DNA of 64,000 bases from Burkholderia gladioli (GCF_000959725.1 NZ_CP009323.1:372001-436000), one strand, 5' to 3'; counted from the stretch's first letter, positions 10,326 to 23,182 are shown. Made by a program: numbers and translations. Notes: generated from the letters alone by a model not told the origin.

Positions 10326-10751
10326 TCAAAACTGTCGTCGCGTCGCACCACAATGGTGCTCATTCGGGGCAGCCAGTTCTTCGAGAATCGGGCAGTCCGG
10401 ACGATCGTCGCCGTGACAGTGGGCGGCGAGCTTTGCCAACGTATTGCGCATATCGGTCAGCTCGGCGATGCGTTTATCGAGCTCCGATACGTGCTCGAGC
10501 GCGATCACCTTCACCTCTGCGCTTGCTCTCGCACGGTCCTGCCAGAGCGCCAGAAGCTTGCGCACATCGTCAACAAGAAAACCAAGGCGACGCGCTTGCC
10601 GGATGAATTTCAGCAGGTGGACCTCGTTGCCGCCGTAAGTGCGATAACCCGCGTCAGTACGCTGGACCGGCTCGATCAGGCCGACACTTTCGTAATAACG
10701 AATCATCTTTGCGCTGACGCCCGATGCGCGCGCGGCTTCACTGATATTCAC
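10326..10751 (-). CDS. cueR: Cu(I)-responsive MerR-family regulator CueR
   Basis: MerR-family activator of 141 residues. The N-terminal winged HTH reads MNISEAARASGVSAKMIRYYESVGLI, followed by the RTDAGYRTYGGNEVHLLKFIRQARRLGF segment and a dimerisation helix. The metal-binding loop has cysteines at residues 112 and 120 (HCHGDDRPDC), the CueR/HmrR spacing and numbering for linear Cu(I), so copper rather than cadmium, lead or mercury is likely. A histidine-cysteine tail (EHHC) follows. Translation starts at GTG with AGGAGG upstream. No copper ATPase or multicopper oxidase is adjacent, so its target genes lie elsewhere. Confidence 0.9.
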   Translation of the reverse strand: MNISEAARASGVSAKMIRYYESVGLIEPVQRTDAGYRTYGGNEVHLLKFIRQARRLGFLVDDVRKLLALWQDRARASAEVKVIALEHVSELDKRIAELTDMRNTLAKLAAHCHGDDRPDCPILEELAAPNEHHCGATRRQF

Positions 10752-10850
10752 GTTGCCCTCCTGATCAATTTCTTCCAGATCTTAGCGCGATGACAAGATG
10801 CTTGTGCGTAAGGGGATATGCATGGAAAGCTGCGTTTGGGCAATGCAAAA

Positions 10851-10885
10851 AGACAAAACCCCCGTTGCCTAGGGCAACGGGGGTT
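10851..10885 (-). terminator. rRNA operon terminator
   Basis: A 13-bp perfect stem AACCCCCGTTGCC / GGCAACGGGGGTT with a 3-base loop. On the minus strand it is followed by TTTTGTCTTTTT, just downstream of the 5S gene. Confidence 0.92.
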
Positions 10886-10898
10886 GTCATGAAGGGAA

Positions 10899-11013
10899 GC
10901 CTGACGATTACCTACTTTCACACGGGCAATCCGCACTATCATCGGCGTGGAGTCGTTTCACGGTCCTGTTCGGGATGGGAAGGGGTGGTACCGACTCGCT
11001 ATGGTCATCAGGC
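10899..11013 (-). rRNA. rrf: 5S ribosomal RNA
   Basis: The minus strand reads GCCTGATGACCATAGCGAGT at the 5' end and ends GAAAGTAGGTAATCGTCAGGC, with the terminal stem and the internal CGAACAG loop. Length is about 115 nt. It is the last gene of the rrn operon. The ends are estimated to within a few bases. Confidence 0.95.
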
Positions 11014-11198
11014 TAAAGGGGTTGTCGCGTCGCTATGAGCGCCACGACCAATCTCGAAGAAGTAGTAATGGGGTTGTGTGTATCAGCACACGAGACTCCA
11101 TCTGTATGACCTGTCGCGCTCCAAGATCCTGAGCTGGGCTCAGGACGGGATGGCCGCGGTGCCTTGGCACCTGCGAACATCGGCGCAGACTGGTTATA

Positions 11199-14077
<2,879 letters not shown>

Positions 14078-14270
14078 CTATAACGAGTCTGTCTCGCTTT
14101 CGCTTGACAGGCCGCTACAGGTTGAGTTCTCGCATTTGTGCCGTATTCCAATTGAGCCGAACATGAAGTTCGAATCATCTTGAGATACATCGATACAATC
14201 ACAACCCGGATAGTTTCCACGCCCATCTCAATAGACGCTTCCGCTATCCAAATTACTACTTCTTCTAGAT

Positions 14271-14282
14271 TGTTAAAGAACG
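14271..14282 (-). promoter_or_regulatory. boxA-like antitermination element before 23S
   Basis: The minus strand reads CGTTCTTTAACA, a match to the boxA consensus used by the NusB/S10 antitermination complex. It lies in the 295-base spacer between tRNA-Ala and 23S (14078-14372), which otherwise holds only processing-stem sequence and no further gene. Confidence 0.65.
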
Positions 14283-14372
14283 ACAGCCGATATCTTTCAA
14301 TATCCTCTGACTGGCTCAATCGCCAATGACAAAGACTCGAGTCAACTGACCCGAACGTTTGTCATTGAAGAT

Positions 14373-14448
14373 TGGTGGAGGCAGACGGGATCGAACCGAC
14401 GACCCCCTGCTTGCAAAGCAGGTGCTCTCCCAGCTGAGCTATGCCCCC
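14373..14448 (-). tRNA. tRNA-Ala (anticodon TGC)
   Basis: The 76-nt cloverleaf on the minus strand begins GGGGGCATAGCTCAGCTGGG and has anticodon loop TTTGCAA, T-arm GGTTCGATCC and an encoded CCA end. It lies in the 16S-23S spacer after tRNA-Ile, the usual arrangement. Confidence 0.98.
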
Positions 14449-14484
14449 ATACAGAGACGTCTCAGGTTTCTACCGCCAGACAAT

Positions 14485-14561
14485 TGGTGGGTCTGGTTGG
14501 ATTCGAACCAACGACCCCCGCCTTATCAAGACGGTGCTCTAACCGACTGAGCTACAGACCC
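14485..14561 (-). tRNA. tRNA-Ile (anticodon GAT)
   Basis: The 77-nt cloverleaf on the minus strand begins GGGTCTGTAGCTCAGTCGG and has anticodon loop TTGATAA, T-arm GGTTCGAATCC and an encoded CCA end. First tRNA after 16S. Confidence 0.98.
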
Positions 14562-14623
14562 CTGAGTCTGTCTTGATTTACAGCCGATAAGCGTGAACGC
14601 TCAACTTTCGCGGTATTAGCTCG

Positions 14624-16157
<1,534 letters not shown>

Positions 16158-16754
16158 CAATACCTGTTACTGTTTTCGGTTCATAATGAACCGGTCGCTC
16201 ACTCAAAGCTGACAGGTTAATGAATTGCTTCACAAACCTGACTTACTTTTGTGTGAGACTCTTGATACTTTTGCTGACCTGATCCGGAGATCAGGACCGC
16301 TGCCATCAAGCGTCCACACTTATCGGCTGTAGATTTTTAAAGAGCGTATCTGCGAAGCAACTTTGGCTTCTTCAGCAGCAGAGAAGCGAGATTATGATCA
16401 ACATTTCGCAGCGCGTCAACTACTTTTTTCAGCGCCGCGATCAACACACTTCGTCGATCACTTCTCAGTCAAACGAGCCAGCTGCCGATCCAACCTAGCG
16501 CTCAGCCCATCCAACCTTGCTTCCCCTTTCGCACCGCGTTTCCGTTAGCGCGAAAGAGGCGTGATTCTAAGCAGGCTTTGGCCAGCGCGCAAGAGGGAAT
16601 CGAACATATTTTTTCGCCTTTCTCCCACATCCCCCTCGCCTTGCTTCGCCAGCACGTACCGGAATTCTCGTAGCCGTCCGGACGACCCGCTACTCCGCGC
16701 GGGAACCGACTAAAATGGCTGGCTCAAAGCACCCACCTCTAACTATCCAGATCT
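16158..16754 (-). promoter_or_regulatory. rrn leader and upstream region (promoter P1, boxA)
   Basis: Non-coding stretch of about 600 bases upstream of 16S. On the minus strand a TTGACG -35 (16419-16414), a 17-base spacer and CATAAT -10 (16396-16391) form a strong rRNA promoter, with an A-rich UP-like run (GAAAAAAGTAG) just upstream. The leader carries boxA ACGCTCTTTA at about 16338-16347. A GATCC/GGATC-type stem-loop lies near 16275-16292. The rest (16420-16754) holds the intergenic region to the divergent DUF2863 gene, with no gene seen. Confidence 0.8.
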
Positions 16755-17972
16755 ATGCGCCAGCGAACCGCCAAACGCCTTCCCCCCGATGCCGACAAAC
16801 TGGTCGGCCTGTCGCTCGCGTTGTTCGCATCCGGCAGCCGTGTCGAGGACCGGTTCTGGGAAGCGAAGCTCGACGCGCTGCTCACGAAGGTGATCCGCAA
16901 CGGCAATCAGACGACCCTCGACGCCGCGCTCGACCATCTGCAGCAGAATCATCCCGATGCTTATGGCGCGCTTGCCGACATGGCGGAGACCCACAGCGAG
17001 TCGCTGCTCGTCGAACACGAGGGGCAGACGCACGAAGCGCTGCTCGTCGCCGTGCCGATTCTCGCCTGGACGCGCTACATGATTCCGTCCGGGACGCTCA
17101 AGGCCGAAATCGCCGAGGTCCTGCGCACGCACCTGCAGGCACATGTGCTCGCGGAACACACGCACGTCGCGCTCGCCCCCTTCCTCTACAGCATCGACCA
17201 ATTGCCGCGCCATCACGTCGAGGCCTATCGCCTCACGCAGCAGCTCGCGCAAGCCGCGCTCGGCGGCCAGGCGCCCCGCCTCAACTTCGGCGACCTGCCC
17301 GAAACCTCGCCGATCCTGGCTGACCCGCGCTTCCTGCTGGCCGTGGTCGCGACGCCAGCCGGCTCGCCGATGTTCCGCTGGCAGGAAGAAGAGCAAGGCG
17401 CGCGCATCGAGCGCGGCCAGTGCCTCGAACAATGGACCAGCCAGGGCGGCGGCAATCTGGCCAACGCGCTGCCGGGCTGCGAATTCGAATGCCTGCTGCC
17501 GGACGCCTATTACTCGGCATGCCGCGACGCCGACGAGCGCGTTCGTCCGCATACGGTTCGCACCGCCATCCGTTACCTGTTCGACACCATCGGCGCTGCC
17601 CCTCAGGAACTGCGGGCTGTCGTCGCAGGCTTCGGCGAGCGCCGCATCGACGAATACCGGATCGGCTTCACGCGACGCGGCAGCAACGACGTGATCTACG
17701 GCGTCGTGTGGCCGCTGTATGGACGCGAGAACGGCGACATCGCCGTGGAAGACACGATGGTCGATGCCGAGGCCCCGGTCGACGGCCCGATCGAGGAAAT
17801 CGTCTCGCTGCTGAAGGATACGGGCGTGACCGACATCCGCCGTCACGCCGGCCGCTTCGAACCGGAATACTGCGACGATTGCGGCGTTCCGCTGTATGCC
17901 GACCCGCTCGGTGAAATCGTCCACGCCGAAATGCCGGAAGACGCCTCCCCCGCCCAGCCGCATTTCCATTGA
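16755..17972 (+). CDS. DUF2863 family protein
   Basis: Cytoplasmic protein of 405 residues belonging to DUF2863, a family largely confined to betaproteobacteria. No signal peptide or membrane segment is seen. The N-terminal part is helical (RLPPDADKLVGLSLALFASGSRVEDRFWE), the middle contains EFECLLPDAYYSACRDADERVRPHTVRTAIRYLF, and the C-terminus has a short Cys pair (EYCDDCGVPLYADPLGEIVHAE) that could bind zinc. The function is unknown. It is divergent from the rRNA operon and monocistronic, with a strong terminator 33 bases after the stop. Confidence 0.88.
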   Translation: MRQRTAKRLPPDADKLVGLSLALFASGSRVEDRFWEAKLDALLTKVIRNGNQTTLDAALDHLQQNHPDAYGALADMAETHSESLLVEHEGQTHEALLVAVPILAWTRYMIPSGTLKAEIAEVLRTHLQAHVLAEHTHVALAPFLYSIDQLPRHHVEAYRLTQQLAQAALGGQAPRLNFGDLPETSPILADPRFLLAVVATPAGSPMFRWQEEEQGARIERGQCLEQWTSQGGGNLANALPGCEFECLLPDAYYSACRDADERVRPHTVRTAIRYLFDTIGAAPQELRAVVAGFGERRIDEYRIGFTRRGSNDVIYGVVWPLYGRENGDIAVEDTMVDAEAPVDGPIEEIVSLLKDTGVTDIRRHAGRFEPEYCDDCGVPLYADPLGEIVHAEMPEDASPAQPHFH

Positions 17973-18004
17973 GCCGGCACGCCGCCGCGCTGTTTCACAG
18001 CGAC

Positions 18005-18036
18005 AAAGAGCCGCCCGCGAGGCGGCTCTTTTTTTT
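18005..18036 (+). terminator. intrinsic terminator of DUF2863 gene
   Basis: Stem AAAGAGCCGCC / GGCGGCTCTTT with loop CGCGA, followed by a run of T to 18036. Confidence 0.92.
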
Positions 18037-18153
18037 CACATACTTGCACCTCTTCCTATGACGTTCGGCTAGGCCGACGCGACGTAATCGTTTTGTCATC
18101 ATGTTCGCGACGCTAATCGTCATCACGCTACAAACCAAACGAAGGAGGCAGCG

Positions 18154-18990
18154 ATGAGATTCCTGGTGTTGAGTCCTGACGCGGAGCGCCGCGACGGCTT
18201 GAAGGCGTTGCTGCGGCAGATCGATCGGCACGGCGGCTACAACGATGCCAAGGATTGGCGGCAGGCCATGCGCGTCGTCAGGCAGCACAGCTTCGACATG
18301 ATCGTCGTCGACGCCCCGCACGGGCCTCGTCTCGGCGATCTGCGCGCGCTGTGCGAGGCCAGCGCGCCGACGCCCGTCGCGGTACTGGTCGACGATACGT
18401 CGGCCACGGCAGCCCAGGAACAGTTCGCGACCGGCGCGCAGGGCGTGGTTCCGCGCAGCATGGGCTCCCACCTCGTGATCCGGGCCTTCGAAATGGTGCT
18501 GCTGGGCGGCTACTACATACCGCCCGGTGCGCTCGATCTCATCGAGGCACGCCTGGCCGGCGATCGTTCAGTCCGTATCGCCAGGAAGATCCCCCTGCGT
18601 CGCCAACCGAGCACCGGCGTCCTCTCACCCAGGCAAGCGCAGATCATGCGTTTCGTGCACATGGGCAACACGAACAAAATGATTGCCCGCACGCTCGGCA
18701 TCAGCGAGGGCACGGTCAAGATCCATCTCGCCAGCATTTTCCAGCAGCTCGGCGCGGCCAACCGCGCCGCCGCCGTGGCAATCTACAACGGCTGGCTGCC
18801 GCCGCATCTGGAGGTGCTCGCGACGGCCCGCCAGACCCAGTCGCGCCCCTTGTTCGGCTCACCAGGCTCGATTCCGCCATCCCCACGCGCAAGCCGCAGG
18901 AAATATCCGCTGGTTGCCTACGAGGGGCCGCAGATCCCGGTACCCATGGCGGCCGAGCCGGAGCCGACGACGCCGAAACGCAACACCTGA
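18154..18990 (+). CDS. LuxR/NarL-type transcriptional regulator with receiver-like domain
   Basis: Regulator of 278 residues. Residues 1-115 resemble a response-regulator receiver: RFLVLSPDAERRDG at the start, MIVVDAPHG carrying a candidate phospho-acceptor Asp, and VAVLVDD. The acidic pair is incomplete and the usual switch Lys is replaced by Arg (VPRSMG), so phosphorylation is doubtful. A LuxR-type HTH follows at about residues 150-205 (LSPRQAQIMRFVHMGNTNKMIARTLGISEGTVKIHLASIFQQLGA). A Pro/Ser-rich tail of 60 residues follows. GAAGGAGG gives a strong ribosome-binding site. No sensor kinase is adjacent. Target genes are unknown. Confidence 0.82.
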   Translation: MRFLVLSPDAERRDGLKALLRQIDRHGGYNDAKDWRQAMRVVRQHSFDMIVVDAPHGPRLGDLRALCEASAPTPVAVLVDDTSATAAQEQFATGAQGVVPRSMGSHLVIRAFEMVLLGGYYIPPGALDLIEARLAGDRSVRIARKIPLRRQPSTGVLSPRQAQIMRFVHMGNTNKMIARTLGISEGTVKIHLASIFQQLGAANRAAAVAIYNGWLPPHLEVLATARQTQSRPLFGSPGSIPPSPRASRRKYPLVAYEGPQIPVPMAAEPEPTTPKRNT

Positions 18991-19050
18991 GTCGGCGCCG
19001 GGAGTCGAATCGGTTCCCATTTTTCAGCGTCAACGAGTAATATTCGAAGC

Positions 19051-19725
19051 ATGGGCTTCCTCTACACGCCGCTTCCGCTCTGGGTCGCCGTCGGTGGCTG
19101 GATCGCCGCCGCGGCGGCGCTCGCGCTCGCGTCGTGGAAGCGTCCGTTCAGCCGCCTCAAGGATCCGACACTGCAGCACGTCTGGTGTGCGCTGATCGCC
19201 ACGATCACCGTGCTCTGGGCTTCGAACGCCTGGCTCGACGACGGCCTCGTCATGCATCTGCTCGGCGCGACGCTGATCGCGACCCTGTTCGACTGGACGC
19301 TCGCCTTGATCGCGATGGGCGCCGTCACCGGCATCGCGGCCATCGTCTTCGATGCGAGCTGGCAGGGTGTCGGCCTAACCTATCTCGTCTACGGCGCCCT
19401 GCCGGTTGCCATTTCGACGCTGTTCCAGCGTGCCGCGGTTGCCTGGCTGCCCCACAACCTCCCAACATTCATCGTCGGCCAGGGCTTCGTCGCCCCGGCC
19501 GTCACCATCGGCATCGTGGCCGCAGCGGCAGCAGGCGTGCAGATCGGCATCGCCGACGGCTCGGCCCTGGTGATTCCGGCCGGTTATGGATTGAACACGC
19601 TGCTGCTCGCACTCGGCGAGGCCTGGTTCACCGGCATGGCCACCGCCCTGATCGCAATCTACCGGCCGGCCTGGGTGACCACCTTCGATGTGCGTCGCTA
19701 CCGTCTCGGCGGCCCTCGCGCCTGA
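19051..19725 (+). CDS. CbiM-like / ECF-transporter permease-like membrane protein
   Basis: Integral membrane protein of 224 residues with about six hydrophobic helices and almost no soluble part. The segment MHLLGATLIATLFDWTLALIAM resembles the CbiM/NikM core where a histidine binds metal, and the C-terminal GEAWFTGMATALIAIYRPAW matches the same group. Related Burkholderia proteins are annotated as energy-coupling-factor permeases. No ECF ATPase or CbiQ/N partner is nearby, so a metal-transport role is only suggested. It begins 60 bases after the regulator gene and could share its transcript. Confidence 0.65.
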   Translation: MGFLYTPLPLWVAVGGWIAAAAALALASWKRPFSRLKDPTLQHVWCALIATITVLWASNAWLDDGLVMHLLGATLIATLFDWTLALIAMGAVTGIAAIVFDASWQGVGLTYLVYGALPVAISTLFQRAAVAWLPHNLPTFIVGQGFVAPAVTIGIVAAAAAGVQIGIADGSALVIPAGYGLNTLLLALGEAWFTGMATALIAIYRPAWVTTFDVRRYRLGGPRA

Positions 19726-19751
19726 AAATATCCACTGCTGCTCGGGCAATC

Positions 19752-19781
19752 GTGCCGGCTCGGTTCGCGAGCCGGCACTTT
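19752..19781 (+). terminator. stem-loop, probable terminator
   Basis: An 11-bp perfect stem GTGCCGGCTCG / CGAGCCGGCAC with loop GTTCG, followed by only three T, so it is a weaker terminator for the CbiM-like gene. Confidence 0.6.
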
Positions 19782-19890
19782 CGACCAGCCAAACAGCAGC
19801 ATGTCAAAAAAATTGCGCTAAGATTGAACTCTTCGCCTTCGCCGGGCATCTTACGTGCCCGGCGACTCAATTCCGCACTCTCGAATCCTG

Positions 19891-20511
19891 ATGGACAGCT
19901 TCCCCGCCCAGCGTCTATTCGGCGTGTTCGGCAAGCTGGCAGCCTGTGTCGCAGGCCTGTCGCTTGCGCTTTCCGCCCCCGCCTTCGCCGACCTGCTCGA
20001 TCAGCGCACCGAACTGATCAATAAATACGTCACCGAAATGCATGCCGATCCGCTCGTCGCCGACTGCGCCGCGCACGGCAATTTCATTGCGAGCACATCG
20101 AGTGCATTCGATCACGTCGAATTCCCGCCCAGCGCATTCGACAGCAGCAATGCCACGATCACCCCCTGGAACGACTCGTTCGACGAGGGCAAGCAGCGCA
20201 TCAAGGTCGACAGCATCGTGACGGTCGAAGGTCTCGGTATTTCGCAGAACGGCGGTGACCCGGCCAGCCTGAAATTCCGCTGCGGCTATGTCGGCAGCCA
20301 GATGCTCGCCTTCAGCTGGAACGACCCGGTCCCTCCCGCCAGGCCGCGCGCCGAGCGCAGCAGTTCGTCGAAGCGGCAATTGCACGGTGGTCATCGCGGC
20401 AAGGGCAAGGCCAAGGCGAGCGGCAAGAGCACTCGCAAATCGGCGACGGTGAAGAAATCGACGACGAGCAAGAAAGCCGTCAAGAAGAAGAGCACGGCGA
20501 AGAAATCCTGA
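19891..20511 (+). CDS. exported BspC-like protein with lysine-rich tail
   Basis: Exported protein of 206 residues. It has a signal peptide of about 31 residues (ending LSLALSAPAFA), then a domain of about 115 residues with two cysteines (DCAAHG and FRCGYVG) that could form a disulfide; related Burkholderia proteins are, as I recall, named BspC-domain proteins. The last 55 residues are dominated by Lys, Ser, Thr and Ala in histone-H1-like repeats (KKSTTSKKAVKKKSTAKKS), which is unusual for a secreted protein. The start at 19891 puts the signal peptide in place although the Shine-Dalgarno sequence is weak. Function unknown. Confidence 0.7.
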   Translation: MDSFPAQRLFGVFGKLAACVAGLSLALSAPAFADLLDQRTELINKYVTEMHADPLVADCAAHGNFIASTSSAFDHVEFPPSAFDSSNATITPWNDSFDEGKQRIKVDSIVTVEGLGISQNGGDPASLKFRCGYVGSQMLAFSWNDPVPPARPRAERSSSSKRQLHGGHRGKGKAKASGKSTRKSATVKKSTTSKKAVKKKSTAKKS

Positions 20512-20553
20512 GCCCCGGCGCCCTCGCGGCGCGTCACGATCGGCTCTTCATGC

Positions 20554-20592
20554 AAAAGGCCGGAATGCGTCGACATTCCGGCCTTTTGTTTT
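20554..20592. terminator. bidirectional intrinsic terminator
   Basis: Stem AAAAGGCCGGAATG / CATTCCGGCCTTTT with a 6-base loop. T-rich runs on both strands serve the convergent BspC-like and carboxypeptidase genes. Confidence 0.9.
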
Positions 20593-20620
20593 GCGCATTC
20601 AACGCCGAGGCATCGGCTCC

Positions 20621-21772
20621 TCAGGCAAAGCGCTGCAGATGGTTCAGGATCGGCAGCAGCATCGAGGCACCGAGCGCCGCGCTGCGCTCGCCGTTCCAGC
20701 CGACGCGCTCGTCCGGCAGGTTGGCGTTGTCCTTGAACGGCATTTCGAGCGTCAGCGATAGGCAGCCGAAGGCGTGGCCAATGTATTTCGAGGCCAGCTT
20801 GAGCGCATCCTCGCGATACTTGCTGGCCGCATAACCATGCTCGTCCTGGAAATCGGGGCTTGCCTGCTTGAACGCGGCGATGAACGCGTCCTGCTCCTCG
20901 CGCTGGCGATCGGTGAAGCCGGGCAGCATTTCCGAACCGGCCACGAACACGTAGGGCAGGTCCTCGTCGCCGTGGATGTCGAAGAACATGTCGCAGCCGA
21001 TCGCGTGGATCGCATCGCGCACCACCAGCACCTCGGGGCTGCGCGCCGCGTCGGGTTCCATCCACTCGCGGTTCAGGTTGGCGCCGACCGCGTTGGTGCG
21101 CAGGTTGCCGTGCACGCTGCCGTCGGGATTCATGTTCGCGACGATATAGAAGGTCGCGTGATCGTAGAGCTTGCGCGCAACCGCGTCGCCCGCCCAGTCG
21201 CCCCAGCCCGCCAGACGCTTGACCAGCCCTTCCACGAACCATTCGGCCATCGATTCGCCGGGATGCTGGCGCGCGATGACCCATACCTTCTTCTTGCTGC
21301 CATCCTCGTCGGGCGTGCCGAGCACGAGCAGGGACATCGGCCGCCCCTCGACGGTACGGCCCAGCTCGACCACGTTGGCCTGCGGCATCTGCTGGATCGC
21401 GCCGAGGAATTCCGAATGACGCTCCTCGCCATAGGGCTCGAAGTAGGCGTAGTAGATGCTGTCGAATTCCGGCGTGTGATCGATCGTCATCACCTTGCCA
21501 TCGAAATCGGTCGGCACGCGGAACCAGTTCACGCGGTCATAGCTCGCCGCCGCGCGATAACCGCGCCAGCCCGCCGGGTAGGCGCTCTCGTGCGCGTTCT
21601 CGAAACGCATCACGCAGCGCTCGCCGCGCGCGCCCGACAGGCGGAAATAGAACCATTGCGCGAACTCGGATTGATTGTCGCCGCGAATCCGCAGGCGGAT
21701 CTCCTCGGGACGCTCGCAGAACACGACGTCGATCGCGCCGGCATCGAACTGGGTGGAAATCGAGAGAGTCAT
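20621..21772 (-). CDS. M14-family zinc carboxypeptidase (cytosolic carboxypeptidase-like)
   Basis: Protein of 383 residues without a signal peptide. An N-terminal beta-rich domain (residues 1-125, with the QWFYFRLSG and YDRVNWFRVPT strands) precedes an M14 peptidase domain. Zinc ligands are visible as HPGE in RQHPGESMAEW and the third ligand His in MFFDIHGDED; NLNREW supplies the substrate-binding Asn-Arg, and the catalytic Glu is in LTLEMPF. This architecture matches the cytosolic carboxypeptidase (CCP/AGBL) group, which removes acidic C-terminal residues in eukaryotes. The bacterial substrate is unknown. It follows yaaA by 69 bases on the same strand. Confidence 0.88.
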   Translation of the reverse strand: MTLSISTQFDAGAIDVVFCERPEEIRLRIRGDNQSEFAQWFYFRLSGARGERCVMRFENAHESAYPAGWRGYRAAASYDRVNWFRVPTDFDGKVMTIDHTPEFDSIYYAYFEPYGEERHSEFLGAIQQMPQANVVELGRTVEGRPMSLLVLGTPDEDGSKKKVWVIARQHPGESMAEWFVEGLVKRLAGWGDWAGDAVARKLYDHATFYIVANMNPDGSVHGNLRTNAVGANLNREWMEPDAARSPEVLVVRDAIHAIGCDMFFDIHGDEDLPYVFVAGSEMLPGFTDRQREEQDAFIAAFKQASPDFQDEHGYAASKYREDALKLASKYIGHAFGCLSLTLEMPFKDNANLPDERVGWNGERSAALGASMLLPILNHLQRFA

Positions 21773-21841
21773 CTTGTCTCCAGGTAGCCGCGCCCTCTTG
21801 AGGCACGGGATCAGATCGGAATCTCGGGGACGGCGCGTGGA

Positions 21842-22624
21842 TTACGCGCCGATCCGCCGACGGAACACATAGGTGGAATCGTTCGAGGCCTCGGCGTCGA
21901 AGGCATACCCTTCCTCGGCGAAGTCCTTCAAATGCTCGGCCGACGCGATGCGCCGGGTCACCGCGTAACGCGCCATCAAGCCGCGCGCGCGCTTGGCGTG
22001 GAAGCTGATGATCTTGTAGCGGCCGCCCTTCCAGTCCTCGAACACCGGCGTGATGACCGGCGCGTCGAGCAGCTTCGGCTTCACCGACTTGAAGTACTCG
22101 GTCGAGGCGCAGTTCACGAGCACGCGTGCGTCGCCATCGCGCGAGGCCAGTTGCGTGTTCAAGGCCCGCGTGATGCGCTCGCCCCAGAAGGCGTACAGGT
22201 CCTTGCCGCGCGGATTCTGGAAACGCGTGCCCATCTCGAGCCGATACGGCTGCAACAGGTCCAGCGGGCGCAGCAGCCCATAGAGGCCGGACAGCACGCG
22301 CACATGCTGCTGCGCATAGTCGAGATCGGAGGCGGACAAGGTCCGCGCGTCGAAACCCTCGTAGACATCGCCATTGAAGGCGAGCACCGCCTGCTTGGCG
22401 TTGGCGGCCGTGAACTGGCGCGACCAATCCGCGTAACGCTGGAAGTTGAGACGGGCCAACGGGTCCGAAATGTCCATCAGCGTGGAAATCTGCTGCGGCG
22501 ACAGTTTCCGCAATCCCTCGATCAGCTCGGCCGCGTCTTCGATGAAGTCGGGCAGCGTGTGGGTCGGAATATGGGGCGGGGTCTCGTAATCGAGCGATTT
22601 CGCGGGAGAGAGAACGATTATCAT
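21842..22624 (-). CDS. yaaA: peroxide stress protein YaaA
   Basis: Protein of 260 residues of the YaaA/DUF328 family. It starts [16 protein letters not shown], the family hallmark, and contains [36 protein letters not shown] and [13 protein letters not shown]. In E. coli YaaA lowers intracellular free iron and protects DNA during hydrogen peroxide stress; it binds DNA. The length is normal. The gene is divergent from the PIN-domain gene with a 57-base gap, and is upstream of the carboxypeptidase on the same strand. Confidence 0.95.
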   Translation of the reverse strand: MIIVLSPAKSLDYETPPHIPTHTLPDFIEDAAELIEGLRKLSPQQISTLMDISDPLARLNFQRYADWSRQFTAANAKQAVLAFNGDVYEGFDARTLSASDLDYAQQHVRVLSGLYGLLRPLDLLQPYRLEMGTRFQNPRGKDLYAFWGERITRALNTQLASRDGDARVLVNCASTEYFKSVKPKLLDAPVITPVFEDWKGGRYKIISFHAKRARGLMARYAVTRRIASAEHLKDFAEEGYAFDAEASNDSTYVFRRRIGA

Positions 22625-22681
22625 AGAGGCTCGCCGGCACGCGGTGCGGTGCCGTCAGACGAAAACCACCGATTGTAACGA

Positions 22682-23182
22682 ATGCCCAGCCCCAACGCTC
22701 CGCGAGACGGGCACCGCGTGGTGCTCGACTCGAACGTCTGGATCGACATCCTCGTGTTCGACGACCCCGCCGTGCGCCCGATCCGGGCCGCGCTCGAGAA
22801 CGGCAGCCTGGTTGCCCTAATCGACGCGCGCTGCCTGAACGAACTCGAGCACGTGCTCGACTATCCGCAATTCGCCTCGCGCGCGGTCGACAAGGCCGCC
22901 GCGCTGGCCACCGTCGCCCGGCTCTCGCAAGCGGCCGATGGCTCGGCTCCGCTGCCCGAGAACGCGCCGCCGCTGCCGAAGTGCAAGGACCGCGACGACC
23001 AGAAATTCCTCGAACTCGCCCGGGCCGTCGATGCCGACTGGCTCGTGTCGAAAGACCGCGCGCTGCTGAAGCTCTCGCGCCGCACCGAACGCGACTTCCA
23101 CTTCCGGATCGCGCAGCCGGCGCCGTTCGTGAGCGCCTGCGGGCTCGAACCCGCCGAACCTACCGAGCCGACGCCGGCCTGA
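22682..23182 (+). CDS. PIN-domain protein (putative toxin, COG1569-like)
   Basis: PIN-fold protein of 166 residues. Acidic residues expected at the nuclease site are seen in VVLDSNVWIDIL (Asp near residue 16), LNELEHVLDYP (Glu), KDRDDQKFLELA (Asp) and VSKDRALL (Asp). It matches the family often called 'putative toxin-antitoxin system toxin component, PIN family'. No small antitoxin gene lies directly upstream or downstream: upstream is divergent yaaA and downstream an aminotransferase after 59 bases. It may therefore be an RNase with a housekeeping role rather than a toxin. Confidence 0.85.
   Translation: MPSPNAPRDGHRVVLDSNVWIDILVFDDPAVRPIRAALENGSLVALIDARCLNELEHVLDYPQFASRAVDKAAALATVARLSQAADGSAPLPENAPPLPKCKDRDDQKFLELARAVDADWLVSKDRALLKLSRRTERDFHFRIAQPAPFVSACGLEPAEPTEPTPA

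Noticed and set aside
10748..10942. 64-codon minus-strand ORF between 5S and cueR
   Set aside because: Covers the rrn terminator and the 5S end; no coding signal.
14359..14550. 63-codon ORF containing GGGRRDRTDDPLLAKQVLSQLS
   Set aside because: Reverse complement of tRNA-Ala and tRNA-Ile; a familiar false protein from tRNA antisense strands.
16363..16548. 61-codon ORF in the rrn upstream region
   Set aside because: Overlaps the rRNA promoter and has no ribosome-binding site.
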